NCBI RefSeq assembly: GCF_002192455.1
Contig: NZ_CP021744.1
Span: 2,510,001 to 2,574,000, forward strand
DNA: 64,000 nt
Source of the DNA: Streptomyces albireticuli
Lineage (GTDB): Bacteria; Actinomycetota; Actinomycetes; Streptomycetales; Streptomycetaceae
Direction: 5' to 3'
Positions 18,103 through 26,554 of this stretch are shown here, one piece after another. The position numbers and the translations under genes were made by a program. The notes under the pieces were generated by a model that was not told the DNA's origin, did not search any database, and saw nothing but the letters and a program-made list of their open reading frames with translations. Each line of letters opens with the position of its first letter. Within the stretch, counting starts at the first letter, position 1.

Positions 18103-18711
18103 TCAGTCCGTTCCCGCGTCCGGCAGCCCGGCCACCAGTTCCACCGCCTCCGCCGCCGGGATGCCCGCGGCGGTGAGCGTCGTCACCGCGGCCGAGCGGC
18201 CCGCCGTCGCGGGGTCCAGGACGCCGTCGTTGACCGCCTGGATCAGGCCGAAGAGGACCTGCTCGCGGACGTAGGCCAGGGCGATCGCCGGCAGCGGGGA
18301 GGCGAAGCGGCCCTCGTCCAGGCCCCGCTGGAGCATCGCCGCGCACTCCAGGCGCACCGGCTCCAGGCGGCGGTGGATGCCCTCGACCGTGACGCTGCGC
18401 TGGGCGAGGGAGATCAGCAGGCGGTAGCCGTCGGCGATGTCCCACGCGGCGAGCATGGAGCGGGCCAGGGCCTCGGCGGGGTCGCCGACGTCGTGCAGGG
18501 CCTTCGCCTGGGCGATCTCCACCGCGCTCGCGGCGTCGTCGACGAGCGCGCTCATCAGCGCGTCCCGGCTGGGGAAGTGGCCGTAGACCGTGCGCCGGAC
18601 GACGCCGGCGGCGCGGGCGATCTGGTCCATGCTCGCGTCCGGGTCGCGCAGCAGCTCGGCGAGCGCGACATCCATGATGCGGCGCCGGTTGGCGTCCGCT
18701 CTGCCGGCCAT
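18103..18711 (-). CDS. TetR-family repressor of the adjacent MFS pump
   Basis: 202 residues, ATG 18711 with AGAAGAG 5 bases upstream. N-terminal HTH (DQIARAAGVVRRTVYGHFPS) is typical of TetR. The C-terminal ligand domain contains the segment LISLAQRSVTVEGIHRRLEP. It is divergent from an EmrB-type MFS gene with a 44-bp perfect inverted repeat between them, the classic arrangement for a ligand-released repressor of efflux. Ligand unknown. Confidence 0.92.
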   Translation of the reverse strand: MAGRADANRRRIMDVALAELLRDPDASMDQIARAAGVVRRTVYGHFPSRDALMSALVDDAASAVEIAQAKALHDVGDPAEALARSMLAAWDIADGYRLLISLAQRSVTVEGIHRRLEPVRLECAAMLQRGLDEGRFASPLPAIALAYVREQVLFGLIQAVNDGVLDPATAGRSAAVTTLTAAGIPAAEAVELVAGLPDAGTD

Positions 18712-18789
18712 GGGGACTCTTCTCGGTCGGTCGATCGGGGAGACGGTGCTGCGGACGCGGCCGTTGGCCGACATCGTGCCCCTCATTTT

Positions 18790-18856
18790 GCACGTGGCCG
18801 TGCAGTCCCGTAACTTGCACACTGCTGTGTAATTGCACAGCAGTGTGCAAGTTATG
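18790..18856 (+). promoter_or_regulatory. MFS promoter overlapped by a long TetR operator
   Basis: A -35 TTGCAC (18790-18795), 17-bp spacer and -10 TAACTT (18813-18818) read toward the MFS gene. A perfect inverted repeat with 19-bp arms (TAACTTGCACACTGCTGTG at 18813-18831 and its complement at 18838-18856, 6-bp spacer) begins at the -10 and would cover the start site. A weaker palindrome TGCACG-N4-CGTGCA sits at 18791-18806. Confidence 0.7.
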
Positions 18857-18870
18857 GAAGGGGTGGCCCG

Positions 18871-20565
18871 ATGGGCCTCGCGATGTCGACCCCGGTCGAC
18901 GAGATGGACGGTCCGTACAAGAGGCGCTGGCTGGCGCTGGTGGTCCTCTGCCTCAGCCTGCTGATCATCGTCATGGCGAACACGTCCCTGACGGTGGCGG
19001 CCCCCGACATGGTCAAGGACCTCGGCCTCGGCAGCTCGGACCTCCAGTGGGTCATCGACGGCTACACCGTCCCGTACGCCGCGCTGATGCTGATCCTCGG
19101 CGCCGTCGGCGACAAGTACAGCCGCCGGGGCGCGCTCGTCCTCGGCCTCTTCGTCTTCGGCGCGGCCTCCGTCGCCGGCTCGCTCGTCGACAGCTCGACC
19201 GGGGTCATCGCCTCCCGCGCCGTCATGGGCGTCGGCGCGGCCATGATCATGCCCGCCACCCTGTCGCTGCTCGCCGCGACCTTCCCGCGCGAGGAGCGCG
19301 CGAAGGCCATCACCATCTGGACCGCCACGGCCGGCCTCGCCATCGCCGTCGGCCCGCTGGTGGCCGGCGCGCTGCTGGAGGACCACGGCTGGGCCTCCAC
19401 CTTCCTGATCAACGTGCCGATCGCGGCGCTCGGCATCGTCGGCGCCCTGCTGCTCGTCCCGCCGTCCAAGGCGTCCGGCGTCGACAGCATCGACTACGTC
19501 GGCGGCGCGCTCTCCGTCGTCTGGGTCGGCTCCCTGATCTTCATGATCATCGAGGGTCCGCACTTCGGCTGGGGCGCCAAGGCGATCACCGCGGCCGTGC
19601 TGGCCGGCGTCGGCCTCGTCCTCTTCGTCCTCTGGGAGCTGCGTCACCCGCGGCCCGTCCTGGACGTCCGCCGCTTCGCCCAGCGCGCCTTCGCGGGCTC
19701 CACGCTGGCCGTCGCGCTGTTCTTCCTCGCCGTCTTCGGCGCCTTCTACTACCTCACCCAGCACCTCCAGTTCGTGCTCGGCTACTCGCCGCTCGACACC
19801 GGTGTCCGGATGCTGCCGCTGGCCGGCGCCGTCTTCGTCGGCGGCGCGCTGACCGCCTTCCTCACCCCGAAGTTCGGCATGAAGGTCACCGTCGCGCTGG
19901 GCATGACGGTCGGCACGGTCGCCATCGCGCTGCTCACCCGCGTCGACGCGGGCTCCACGTACGACGACTTCCTCGTGCCGCTGATGATCCTGGGCCTGGC
20001 CATCGGCCTGTCCCTGTCGCCCTGCACCAACGCCATCATGGGCTCCTTCCCCGAGACCCAGCTCGGTGTCGGCGGCGCGGTCAACAGCACCTCGATCGAG
20101 CTCGGCGGCTCACTCGGCATCGCCATCCTGGGCACGGTGCTCGCCAAGACCTACTCCTCCAACCTCGCCGACGCGGCCGCGAAGGTCGCCGCGGGCGGCG
20201 GCCCGAAGCTGCCGGAGAAGGCGCTCGGCGCCGCGCAGGACTCCGTCGGCGCCGGGCTGTACGTCGCCGAGGAGGTCGGCAAGCAGGTCGCGGCCGGTGC
20301 CGCGCCCAAGATCGGGGCCGAGAAGGCCGCGCAGCTTGGCGCCCAGCAGGCCCAGACCGTCGTCGAGGCCGTGCACAAGGCGTTCGCCGACTCCGTCGCC
20401 CACACCAGCGTGGTCGGCGCCGTCGTCCTCGGCGTGGGCACGGTCGTGGTGGCGCTCCTGCTGCCGCGCCGCGGCGCGCAGGCGGCGGCCGGCGGCTCGG
20501 CCGTCGCCGCCAAGGGCGAGGCGAAGCAGGCCGACGCGGAGGAGAAGGCCGGCTCCCGCGCCTGA
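18871..20565 (+). CDS. MFS exporter, 14-TM DHA2/EmrB-QacA type
   Basis: 564 residues, ATG 18871 with GGAAGGGG upstream. Early motifs fit the DHA2 family: LSLLIIVMANTSLTVAAPD (TM1), DLQWVIDGYTVPYAALML (TM2), GDKYSRRGAL (motif A), AMIMPATLSLLAATFP and GPLVAGALLEDHGWASTFLI (motif C). It is likely a proton-driven drug or metabolite exporter. It carries an unusually long Ala/Lys/Gln-rich segment between the last membrane helices (AAKVAAGGGPKLPEKALGAA onward) and a soluble tail. Controlled by the divergent TetR gene; a strong hairpin follows. Confidence 0.94.
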   Translation: MGLAMSTPVDEMDGPYKRRWLALVVLCLSLLIIVMANTSLTVAAPDMVKDLGLGSSDLQWVIDGYTVPYAALMLILGAVGDKYSRRGALVLGLFVFGAASVAGSLVDSSTGVIASRAVMGVGAAMIMPATLSLLAATFPREERAKAITIWTATAGLAIAVGPLVAGALLEDHGWASTFLINVPIAALGIVGALLLVPPSKASGVDSIDYVGGALSVVWVGSLIFMIIEGPHFGWGAKAITAAVLAGVGLVLFVLWELRHPRPVLDVRRFAQRAFAGSTLAVALFFLAVFGAFYYLTQHLQFVLGYSPLDTGVRMLPLAGAVFVGGALTAFLTPKFGMKVTVALGMTVGTVAIALLTRVDAGSTYDDFLVPLMILGLAIGLSLSPCTNAIMGSFPETQLGVGGAVNSTSIELGGSLGIAILGTVLAKTYSSNLADAAAKVAAGGGPKLPEKALGAAQDSVGAGLYVAEEVGKQVAAGAAPKIGAEKAAQLGAQQAQTVVEAVHKAFADSVAHTSVVGAVVLGVGTVVVALLLPRRGAQAAAGGSAVAAKGEAKQADAEEKAGSRA

Positions 20566-20582
20566 ACCGTCCGTCCGTGACT

Positions 20583-20615
20583 GTGCCCCGCACCCCTTCG
20601 AGGGGTGCGGGGCAC
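20583..20615. terminator. Hairpin between the MFS gene and the SARP-like gene
   Basis: Perfect 15-bp stem (20583-20597 with 20601-20615), loop TCG, between convergent genes. Confidence 0.7.
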
Positions 20616-20680
20616 GGTCGTACGCTCAGGGGGCCGGCGTCCCCGTCCTCAGGGGCGCCACCGATCGCGGGGTCGTAGGT

Positions 20681-21574
20681 TCACCGGGCCGGGGGCGCGG
20701 TCGTACGGGTGCGGGGGCCGCCGCGGAAGGCCGTGGCGGTCCACACGAGGTGCCCACGGCCCGCGTCGTCCGCGAACAGTCCGCTCGTCGCCCGGGAAGG
20801 CCCCACCCCCAGCTCGCGCCGGAGGATCTCCACACACGCCTCGTACGCGCGCACGGCCTCGCCGACGTTGCCCTCCGCGAGATGGGCGCGCACCAGCGCG
20901 CGGTGGGCGCTCTCCCGCAGGACGTCGGCGCGCACCACCCGCAGCGCGATCTCGATGGCGAGCCCGAACCGGCCCTCCTCGCAGAGGCTCTCGACCATCC
21001 GCTCCATGACGTGCAGCCGCATCTGGTGCAGCCGCTCGCGGTCGTCCGTCAGCCACTCGTCCGTCCAGTCCGGCAACAGGTCCGCGCCCACGCCCTCCGA
21101 GGACCAGGCCGCGGCCGGGTCGGCCTCCCCGCCCCGGAACACCCGCAGCGCGTGGTCGACGAGCACGGACACGTCCACGTCCGCGCGGGCGTCCAGGGCG
21201 ACCTGGGCGCCGGTGCCGGACACCAGCCCCGGCGCCGCCCGGTTGACCCGCCAGATCGTTGTGCGCAGCCGCGCCAGGGCCCGGTGCTGCTCCGTCTCCG
21301 GCCACAGGGTGCCCGCGAGGCGGCTGCGGCCGAGCCGGCCGCGTAGCGCGAGCACGGCGACGAGGCGCTGCGCGCCGGCGGGGAGTGTCACGTCGTGGCC
21401 GTCCCGGGTGAGCCGGAAGCCGCCCAGGAGGCGGAGGGTGAGGTGGGGACGGTCGGGTGGGGTGGGTGGGTTGGTTCGTGCGGGTCGTTCGGGCTGTTCG
21501 GGTCGTTCGGATCGTTCCGGCGGGGACTCGCGTGGTGCCGGGATGTGCGCCGTATCGCCTCTGATGCCGGACAT
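20681..21574 (-). CDS. SARP/AfsR-type BTAD transcriptional regulator
   Basis: 297 residues, ATG 21574 preceded by GGGGGGAACC. A low-complexity N terminus (Pro/Glu/Arg repeats, ~15-50) precedes an OmpR-like winged helix (LTLRLLGGFRLTRDGHDV, GAQRLVAVLALRG, LARLRTTIWRVNR) and a bacterial transcriptional activation domain with TPR-like helices (ADLLPDWTDEWLTDDRERL, ALRVVRADVLRESAHRALV, RAYEACVEILRRELGV). SARPs usually activate secondary-metabolite clusters, but no such cluster is in the window. It has no NB-ARC or sensor domain. Target unknown. Confidence 0.88.
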   Translation of the reverse strand: MSGIRGDTAHIPAPRESPPERSERPEQPERPARTNPPTPPDRPHLTLRLLGGFRLTRDGHDVTLPAGAQRLVAVLALRGRLGRSRLAGTLWPETEQHRALARLRTTIWRVNRAAPGLVSGTGAQVALDARADVDVSVLVDHALRVFRGGEADPAAAWSSEGVGADLLPDWTDEWLTDDRERLHQMRLHVMERMVESLCEEGRFGLAIEIALRVVRADVLRESAHRALVRAHLAEGNVGEAVRAYEACVEILRRELGVGPSRATSGLFADDAGRGHLVWTATAFRGGPRTRTTAPPAR

Positions 21575-21748
21575 GGTTCCCCCCAACCGGGCGCGTTCGC
21601 GCGTGTGCGGCGCCCTTCTTGAGGATGCCCGGTTTGTCGAGGGATGCCAAGGGATAGGTGGGGACGCCCGGTTCGGGGGCGCACGGCTGGAATCCCGTCG
21701 CGCGCCGAGGCTCGATCCGGCGAACCAAGCACGGGCAACCCTCACCTG

Positions 21749-21850
21749 CCCCGCAGCGCGAACCAGACCTCCTTCCCCATGAGGTCGGGCACACAGACGC
21801 GGGCGTCATCGACTAGGCGGGCGACCGCCGTTGCCGCCTCGTCGCTCGCC
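21749..21850 (-). pseudogene. Possible decayed C-terminus of a regulatory ATPase-like protein
   Basis: On the minus strand one frame reads ASDEAATAVARLVDD then ARVCVPDLMGKEVWFALRGR and a stop. The upstream part of a plausible protein (VVEAAREGRLYAAAELGE) lies in another frame, suggesting a frameshifted relic. There is no start or ribosome site. The ending GKEVWFALRGR looks coding rather than random. Function not assignable. Confidence 0.3.
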
Positions 21851-22096
21851 CAGTTCCGCGGCCGCGTACAGGCGCCCTTCCCGGGCAGCCTCCACCACCC
21901 CCGTCCGCTCAGACGCGGACGGCTTCAGCGGCATGCCGCCGAAGGGGCCGAGTGCTCCGGGGCCCCGTACGCACCGCAAGGCGTCTTTGCGGCATGTTGC
22001 AGGCTTCTGCGCTCCCCGTGTCGGCGCGTATCAGGACTTTGTCCTTCCTGTGAAGCACCAAGCCCTAAATCGAAATAAGGGGTCGAAATCGCCAAT

Positions 22097-22110
22097 ATGT
22101 CATATGACAT
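22097..22110. promoter_or_regulatory. 14-bp perfect palindrome upstream of the metalloprotease
   Basis: ATGTCATATGACAT, 102 bases before the start codon, in an AT-rich stretch. Candidate operator; no cognate regulator is obvious. Confidence 0.4.
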
Positions 22111-22212
22111 GCGTGCGATGGGCTGAGAGTGTCCCCTCAACCGTCCCTCCCCTCCCTGGACGGACAGGCGGCGAAAACCGCCCCACTCCCTATAACTCTC
22201 CGGAGAAACCGC

Positions 22213-23877
22213 ATGTCTTCACTCTTCCCCGCCGGCGACAGGGCCCGTCGTCTCGCTCTCACATCCGGCGTCTTCGTCCTCACCGGCGCCCTGCTCGCCG
22301 CCGGTGCCGCCACCGCATCGGCGGGTGCCGCTGCGGAACACCCTGACGGCACGTCCGTCGCGGCCACCGCCCAGGCGCTCGGCCTCGGCGCGCAGGAGGA
22401 GTTGGTCGTCAAGGACGTCATCAAGGATGCCAACGGGACGGTCCACACGCGCTACGAGCGCACCTACGCCGGACTTCCGGTCGTCGGCGGCGACCTCGTC
22501 GTCCACCGCGCCGCCGACGGCACCATCAAGGACGTCACCAAGGCCGTCAGGACCCCCATCAGAATCGGCTCACTCGACCCGAAGCTGACCCCGGCTGCCG
22601 CCACGTCCGCCGCGGTCAAGACGGCCAAGGCCGCGAAGACCACGGGTGCGGCCACCGGCGACGCCCCCCGCAAGGTCGTCTGGGCCGTCGGCGGCAAGCC
22701 CGTCCTCGCCTATGAAAGCATCGTCACCGGCACCCAGCACGACGGTGTCACGCCGAGCAAACTGCGTGTCATCACCGACGCCGAAACCGGCAGGAAGCTG
22801 TACGAGATCCAGCTGATCAACGACATAGCCGAGGGCGTCACGCCCGACGACGGCTCCGGGGCGGCCGCACCGGACCGCTCACAGGTCCCCGCCACCGGCT
22901 CCGGCGCCAGCCAGTACAGCGGCACCGTCGCACTGAACACCACCAAGTCGTCCACGGGTTACTCCCTCATCGACGGCGTGCGCGGTGGTTCCAGCACCGT
23001 CGACCTCAAGCACCGCACGAAGGGGAAGGGCACCGTCTTCACCGACGCGGACAACAAGTGGGGCACCGGCAGCCCCGCCGACAACCAGACCGCCGCCGTG
23101 GACGCCGCCTACGGCGCCGCCCAGACCTGGGACTTCTACAAGAACGTCCTGCACCGCAACGGCATCAGGAACGACGGCCGGGCTCCCGTCTCCCGCGTCC
23201 ACTACGGCGACGCCTACCAGAACGCCTTCTGGGACGACGACTCCTTCACCATGACCTACGGCGACGGCAGGAACAACCAGCACCCGCTCACCCAGCTCGA
23301 CGTGGTCGGCCACGAGTTCAGCCACGGCGTCACCTCCGCCACCGCGGACCTGCAGTACTCCGGCGAATCCGGCGGCCTGAACGAGGCCACCTCGGACATC
23401 TTCGGCACCGCGGTGGAGTGGTACGCGAACAACGCGGAGGACAAGGGCGACTACCTGCTCCTCGAGAAGAACGACTACTTCGGCAACGGCAAGCCCGGGC
23501 GCTACCAGGACAAGCCGAGCAGGGACGGCCATTCGGCCGACTACTGGAGCCCCGGCATCGGTGATCTCAACGTGCACCACTCATCCGGTGTCGCCAACCA
23601 CTTCTTCTACCTGCTGTCCGAGGGAAGCGGCGCGAAGGACATCAATGGTGTGCACTACGACAGCCCGACCGTGGACGGCTCCACGGTCACGGGCATCGGC
23701 CGCGACAAAGCAGTGCAGATCTGGTACAGGGCACTGACCACTTACTTCACCTCCACCACCGACTACCACGGCGCCCGCGAGGGCACCTTGAAGGCGGCCG
23801 CTGACCTCTACGGCGCGAACAGTGCCGAAGCCAAGGCCGTGGACGCCGCCTGGGCCGGTGTGAACGTCAAGGCATAA
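22213..23877 (+). CDS. Secreted M4 (thermolysin-like) neutral metalloprotease
   Basis: 554 residues, ATG 22213 with CGGAGAAA just upstream. A Sec signal peptide (RRLALTSGVFVLTGALLAAG, cleavage near ATASAGA) is followed by an FTP/PepSY propeptide (~45-220; TRYERTYAGLPVVGGDLVVH), then the catalytic domain. Zinc ligands are H367 and H371 (HEFSH) and E391 (GLNEATSD); the 24-residue spacing matches thermolysin. The substrate-binding region VHHSSGVANHFFYLLS is present. The protein ends soon after the peptidase domain, without an extra C-terminal module. It is an extracellular protein-degrading enzyme; a terminator hairpin follows. Confidence 0.96.
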   Translation: MSSLFPAGDRARRLALTSGVFVLTGALLAAGAATASAGAAAEHPDGTSVAATAQALGLGAQEELVVKDVIKDANGTVHTRYERTYAGLPVVGGDLVVHRAADGTIKDVTKAVRTPIRIGSLDPKLTPAAATSAAVKTAKAAKTTGAATGDAPRKVVWAVGGKPVLAYESIVTGTQHDGVTPSKLRVITDAETGRKLYEIQLINDIAEGVTPDDGSGAAAPDRSQVPATGSGASQYSGTVALNTTKSSTGYSLIDGVRGGSSTVDLKHRTKGKGTVFTDADNKWGTGSPADNQTAAVDAAYGAAQTWDFYKNVLHRNGIRNDGRAPVSRVHYGDAYQNAFWDDDSFTMTYGDGRNNQHPLTQLDVVGHEFSHGVTSATADLQYSGESGGLNEATSDIFGTAVEWYANNAEDKGDYLLLEKNDYFGNGKPGRYQDKPSRDGHSADYWSPGIGDLNVHHSSGVANHFFYLLSEGSGAKDINGVHYDSPTVDGSTVTGIGRDKAVQIWYRALTTYFTSTTDYHGAREGTLKAAADLYGANSAEAKAVDAAWAGVNVKA

Positions 23878-23885
23878 CCCGTGAA

Positions 23886-23931
23886 CGCCGCAGTGCCTCA
23901 CCGGTCGCGGAACCGACGCGGCACTGCGGCG
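23886..23931 (+). terminator. Hairpin after the metalloprotease
   Basis: CGCCGCAGTGCC (23886-23897) pairs perfectly with GGCACTGCGGCG (23920-23931); the long loop can fold further (CGGT/ACCG). Confidence 0.55.
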
Positions 23932-23973
23932 ACCCCCGGGCCGTGACCGGCGGACCAAAGAGTGGACCCGGAA

Positions 23974-24504
23974 TCACCGCCCCTCGGGGCGAACCCCATC
24001 ACCCCTCTCATAAAGCGCCTTCCCCACAGGCGAGTTCTCCCCCGCCACATGCGCGCGGATCGACGCCAGATAGTCGTCCCGGCCCACCCGCCCGTCCCCG
24101 TCCGCGTCCAACGCCTCGAAGGCCGCCGCGATGTTGCGCGGCGGGTTCCCCAGAGCCGTCCGCAGCATCAGGAACTCCGGGAGGGTCAGCGCGCCGTCCC
24201 CGTCGCCGTCGGCCAGGTCGAAGAGGCCGGCCAGGACCGGCTCGCAGACCGTGTCGAACGCCTCGGCGCCCGCCCACGCCTCGCACTCCTCGAAGGTCAC
24301 CCCTCCGTCGCCGTTCGCGTCCATCGCGTTCCAGGCCCGCTCACCGGCCGCGCGGGCGGCGGCGACCATGGGGTCGTCCAGGGTGCGGCCCGAGGCCAGG
24401 GCCACCCGCTCGGCCCTCGCGGCGTATTCGGCCTTCGAGACGATGCCGTCGCCGTCCGTGTCCAGCATCGCGAAGACGAGCCGCTTCGCTTCGGTTCCGC
24501 TCAT
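23974..24504 (-). CDS. Calerythrin-like EF-hand calcium-binding protein
   Basis: 176 residues, ATG 24504 with AAAGGTG 6 bases upstream. Four EF-hand loops are visible: DTDGDGIVSKAE (~15-26), DANGDGGVTFEE (~60-71), DGDGDGALTLPE (~97-108) and DADGDGRVGRDD (~131-142). All have Asp/Asn at positions 1, 3 and 5 and Gly at 6; the first three end in Glu and the fourth in Asp at 12, which lowers affinity. No signal peptide, so a cytoplasmic calcium sensor or buffer. Such proteins are a Streptomyces speciality. Confidence 0.92.
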   Translation of the reverse strand: MSGTEAKRLVFAMLDTDGDGIVSKAEYAARAERVALASGRTLDDPMVAAARAAGERAWNAMDANGDGGVTFEECEAWAGAEAFDTVCEPVLAGLFDLADGDGDGALTLPEFLMLRTALGNPPRNIAAAFEALDADGDGRVGRDDYLASIRAHVAGENSPVGKALYERGDGVRPEGR

Positions 24505-24726
24505 CGAGACACCTTTCATCGGATTCATTGCGCAATGCCCTTATCTGTTCCCCGTCCACGGTTCCTCCCCCCCCGGCGGCTCGCACAGCCACGCCGCGAG
24601 GCACGCGAGGTGCGACCCGCGCACGGGCGGGGTCGCGCGCGGGGCGACTGCTGCGAAGGCCGGGGTGGCCGGAGGCATCACCGGGGTAGCCAGGGGCGGT
24701 AGCGGATCCGGAGACCTGGAGGGCGC

Positions 24727-25272
24727 ATGATCGGCAGACGTGGTACGGCGGTGGCGTTGAGCTCGCTGGTCCTGGTGGGGGCGTCCTAAGGCTGGGGGCC
24801 GGCCGGTCAGGCCCATGAGGACGGGCGGCACACAGAGGCCGTCGTGTGCGTCGGCGACAGCGACAGCACATACGACCCACCCCTCACCCTCCAGCCCCGC
24901 GAGACCCGCGTCCACGCGGAGGCCCGGTACACCTGCGGCATCGGCCCCGGCCGCACCGTGGCGGCCACCGGCACCCTGGACGGGGTCTCCCCCGCCGCGT
25001 CCTGCGTCACCCTGGCCGGCGGCTCCCATGTCGCCGAGACCGTGCGGTACGCCGACGGCGAGCGCTCGGAGATCGCCTACACCCACGGCGCCACCGGCCG
25101 CGCCGCCGGGCTTCTCACCCTCAGGCTGTCGGGGCACGTCACGGCGGGGCGGGGCAAGGGACAAGAGGCCCACCGGACCGTTGCCGCGCTGCCCGGCCAG
25201 TTGCCCACCCAGTGCCTCACCTCCGGTCTCACCGGCAGCCACGGCCGGGCCCAGTTGGAGATCCGCCCATGA
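24727..25272 (+). pseudogene. Secreted small protein gene with an in-frame stop in its signal peptide
   Basis: ATG 24727 has GGAGGG 3 bases upstream and encodes MIGRRGTAVALSSLVLVGAS, a clear signal peptide, then TAA at 24787-24789. The same frame continues as GWGPAGQAHEDGRHTEAVVC and runs 142 more codons from GTG 24844 to the stop at 25270. The downstream part has four Cys (VVCVG, YTCGI, ASCVT, TQCLT), as expected for a disulfide-bonded secreted domain. Either it is a nonsense-mutated pseudogene or a cytosolic form starts at GTG 24844. The final TGA overlaps the next gene's ATG, so the two were coupled. No family recognised. Confidence 0.65.
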
Positions 25273-26342
25273 CCGCGAACCCCGCGGGAATCCCCACCGA
25301 GCCCATCGGCAGCGTCCCCCGGCCGCCCGAACTGCTCGCGGCCATGACGGCCCACGCCGAAGGCCGGATCGGCGACGGCGAACTCGCCGCCGCCCAGGAC
25401 GACGCCGTCCGCGACACCGTCCGCCGCCTGGAGGAGATCGGTTCGCCGGTCGTCACCGACGGCGAGCAGTCCAAGCCCAGCTTCGCCACCTACCCGCTCA
25501 CCGGGCTGGACGGCCTCGGGCCCTACGGCGTCGTGATCCCCTTCGACGACGGCCACCAGCGGCAGCTGCCCCGTCTCGTCTCGGGCCCGCTGCGCTACGC
25601 CGTGCACGCCGACCGCTATCTGCGGGCCGCCCAGCGGCACGCGACGGTCCCCGTCAAGCAGGCGGTCATCGCCCCCTCGGCGCTCAGCCTGCTCTACCCG
25701 CCGGAGGGCATCGACGGCTATTCCCGCGACGCCTTCCTCGACGATCTCAGCGCCGAGGCCGACATCCGCGGCTGCCTGGACGCGGGCGCGCACGTCGTCC
25801 AGCTCGACTTCACCGAGGCCCGCCTCGCGCTCAAGCTGGACCCCGGCGGCGGTCTGCTGGATCAGTTCGTCGCGCTCAACAACCGTGTGCTCGAACGTTT
25901 CTCCGCCGCCGAACAGGCCCGGATCGGCGTGCACACCTGCCCTGGTGGCGACCAGGACTCCACCCACAGCCTCGACGTGGAGTACCCCGCCCTCCTGCCC
26001 GCGCTGCTGCGGCTCAAGGCCGGCGTCTTCTACGTCCAGCTGGCGAGCGAGCCGGACCCGGACAAGGCGCTCGGCGTACTCGCCGACCATCTGCCCGCGC
26101 ACGCCCGCGTGTTCGTCGGCGTCACCGATCCGATCGACCCGCGCGTCGAGACCCCCGAGGAGGTCCGCGACCGGGTCCTCGCCGCCGCCCGCCACCTGCC
26201 CGTCGACCGGCTGGGCACCTGCGACGACTGCGGCTTCGCGCCCTTCGCCGACGACACCTCCACCTCTCGCGAGACCGCCTTCGCCAAGATCCGCTCCCGG
26301 GTGGAGGGCGCCGCCCTGGCCGCCCGCGAACTGACCGGCTGA
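25269..26342 (+). CDS. MetE C-terminal-like (cobalamin-independent methionine synthase superfamily) protein
   Basis: 357 residues, ATG 25269 overlapping the preceding stop (ATGA). It corresponds to the catalytic half of MetE only, as in the short MetE-like proteins. Features: PIGSVPRPPELL at the start, VVTDGEQSKPSF, VKQAVIAPSALSLLYPPEGI, and zinc ligands H222 and C224 (HTCPGGD) with C318/C321 (GTCDDCGF). Long MetE has an N-terminal domain that binds methyl-tetrahydrofolate; its absence means another methyl or thiol substrate is possible. Exact reaction unknown. Confidence 0.85.
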   Translation: MTANPAGIPTEPIGSVPRPPELLAAMTAHAEGRIGDGELAAAQDDAVRDTVRRLEEIGSPVVTDGEQSKPSFATYPLTGLDGLGPYGVVIPFDDGHQRQLPRLVSGPLRYAVHADRYLRAAQRHATVPVKQAVIAPSALSLLYPPEGIDGYSRDAFLDDLSAEADIRGCLDAGAHVVQLDFTEARLALKLDPGGGLLDQFVALNNRVLERFSAAEQARIGVHTCPGGDQDSTHSLDVEYPALLPALLRLKAGVFYVQLASEPDPDKALGVLADHLPAHARVFVGVTDPIDPRVETPEEVRDRVLAAARHLPVDRLGTCDDCGFAPFADDTSTSRETAFAKIRSRVEGAALAARELTG

Positions 26343-26554
26343 CCCGTACCCGCGCCCTCACACGGACCCGGCCCCGTACCGGCGCGGCGGCCCACGGGCG
26401 CCGCGCCGGCGGTACGGCCCCTCGGCGCCCACGCCCCAGGAGTCGGTTATCGGTCACAACAGGCCCGCCAGACCCGGTGGCTTCCCACTCCGCGAGACCC
26501 ACGGCATCCTCAGGCGTGCGTGACATCCGTGCACACGTCCCCGAGGGGAAAGAC

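Larger units (their letters stand above)
21575..22212. other. 638-base region between the SARP-like gene and the metalloprotease
   Basis: Holds the possible relic at 21749-21850, then from about 22020 an AT-richer stretch that should contain the metalloprotease promoter, with a 14-bp perfect palindrome at 22097-22110. No other coding sequence is supported. Confidence 0.45.

Noticed and set aside
18791-18806. TGCACG-N4-CGTGCA compared with the outer arms of the 11597-11634 palindrome
   Set aside because: Arms match over six bases but spacing differs completely (4 versus 24), so a shared regulator is not supported.
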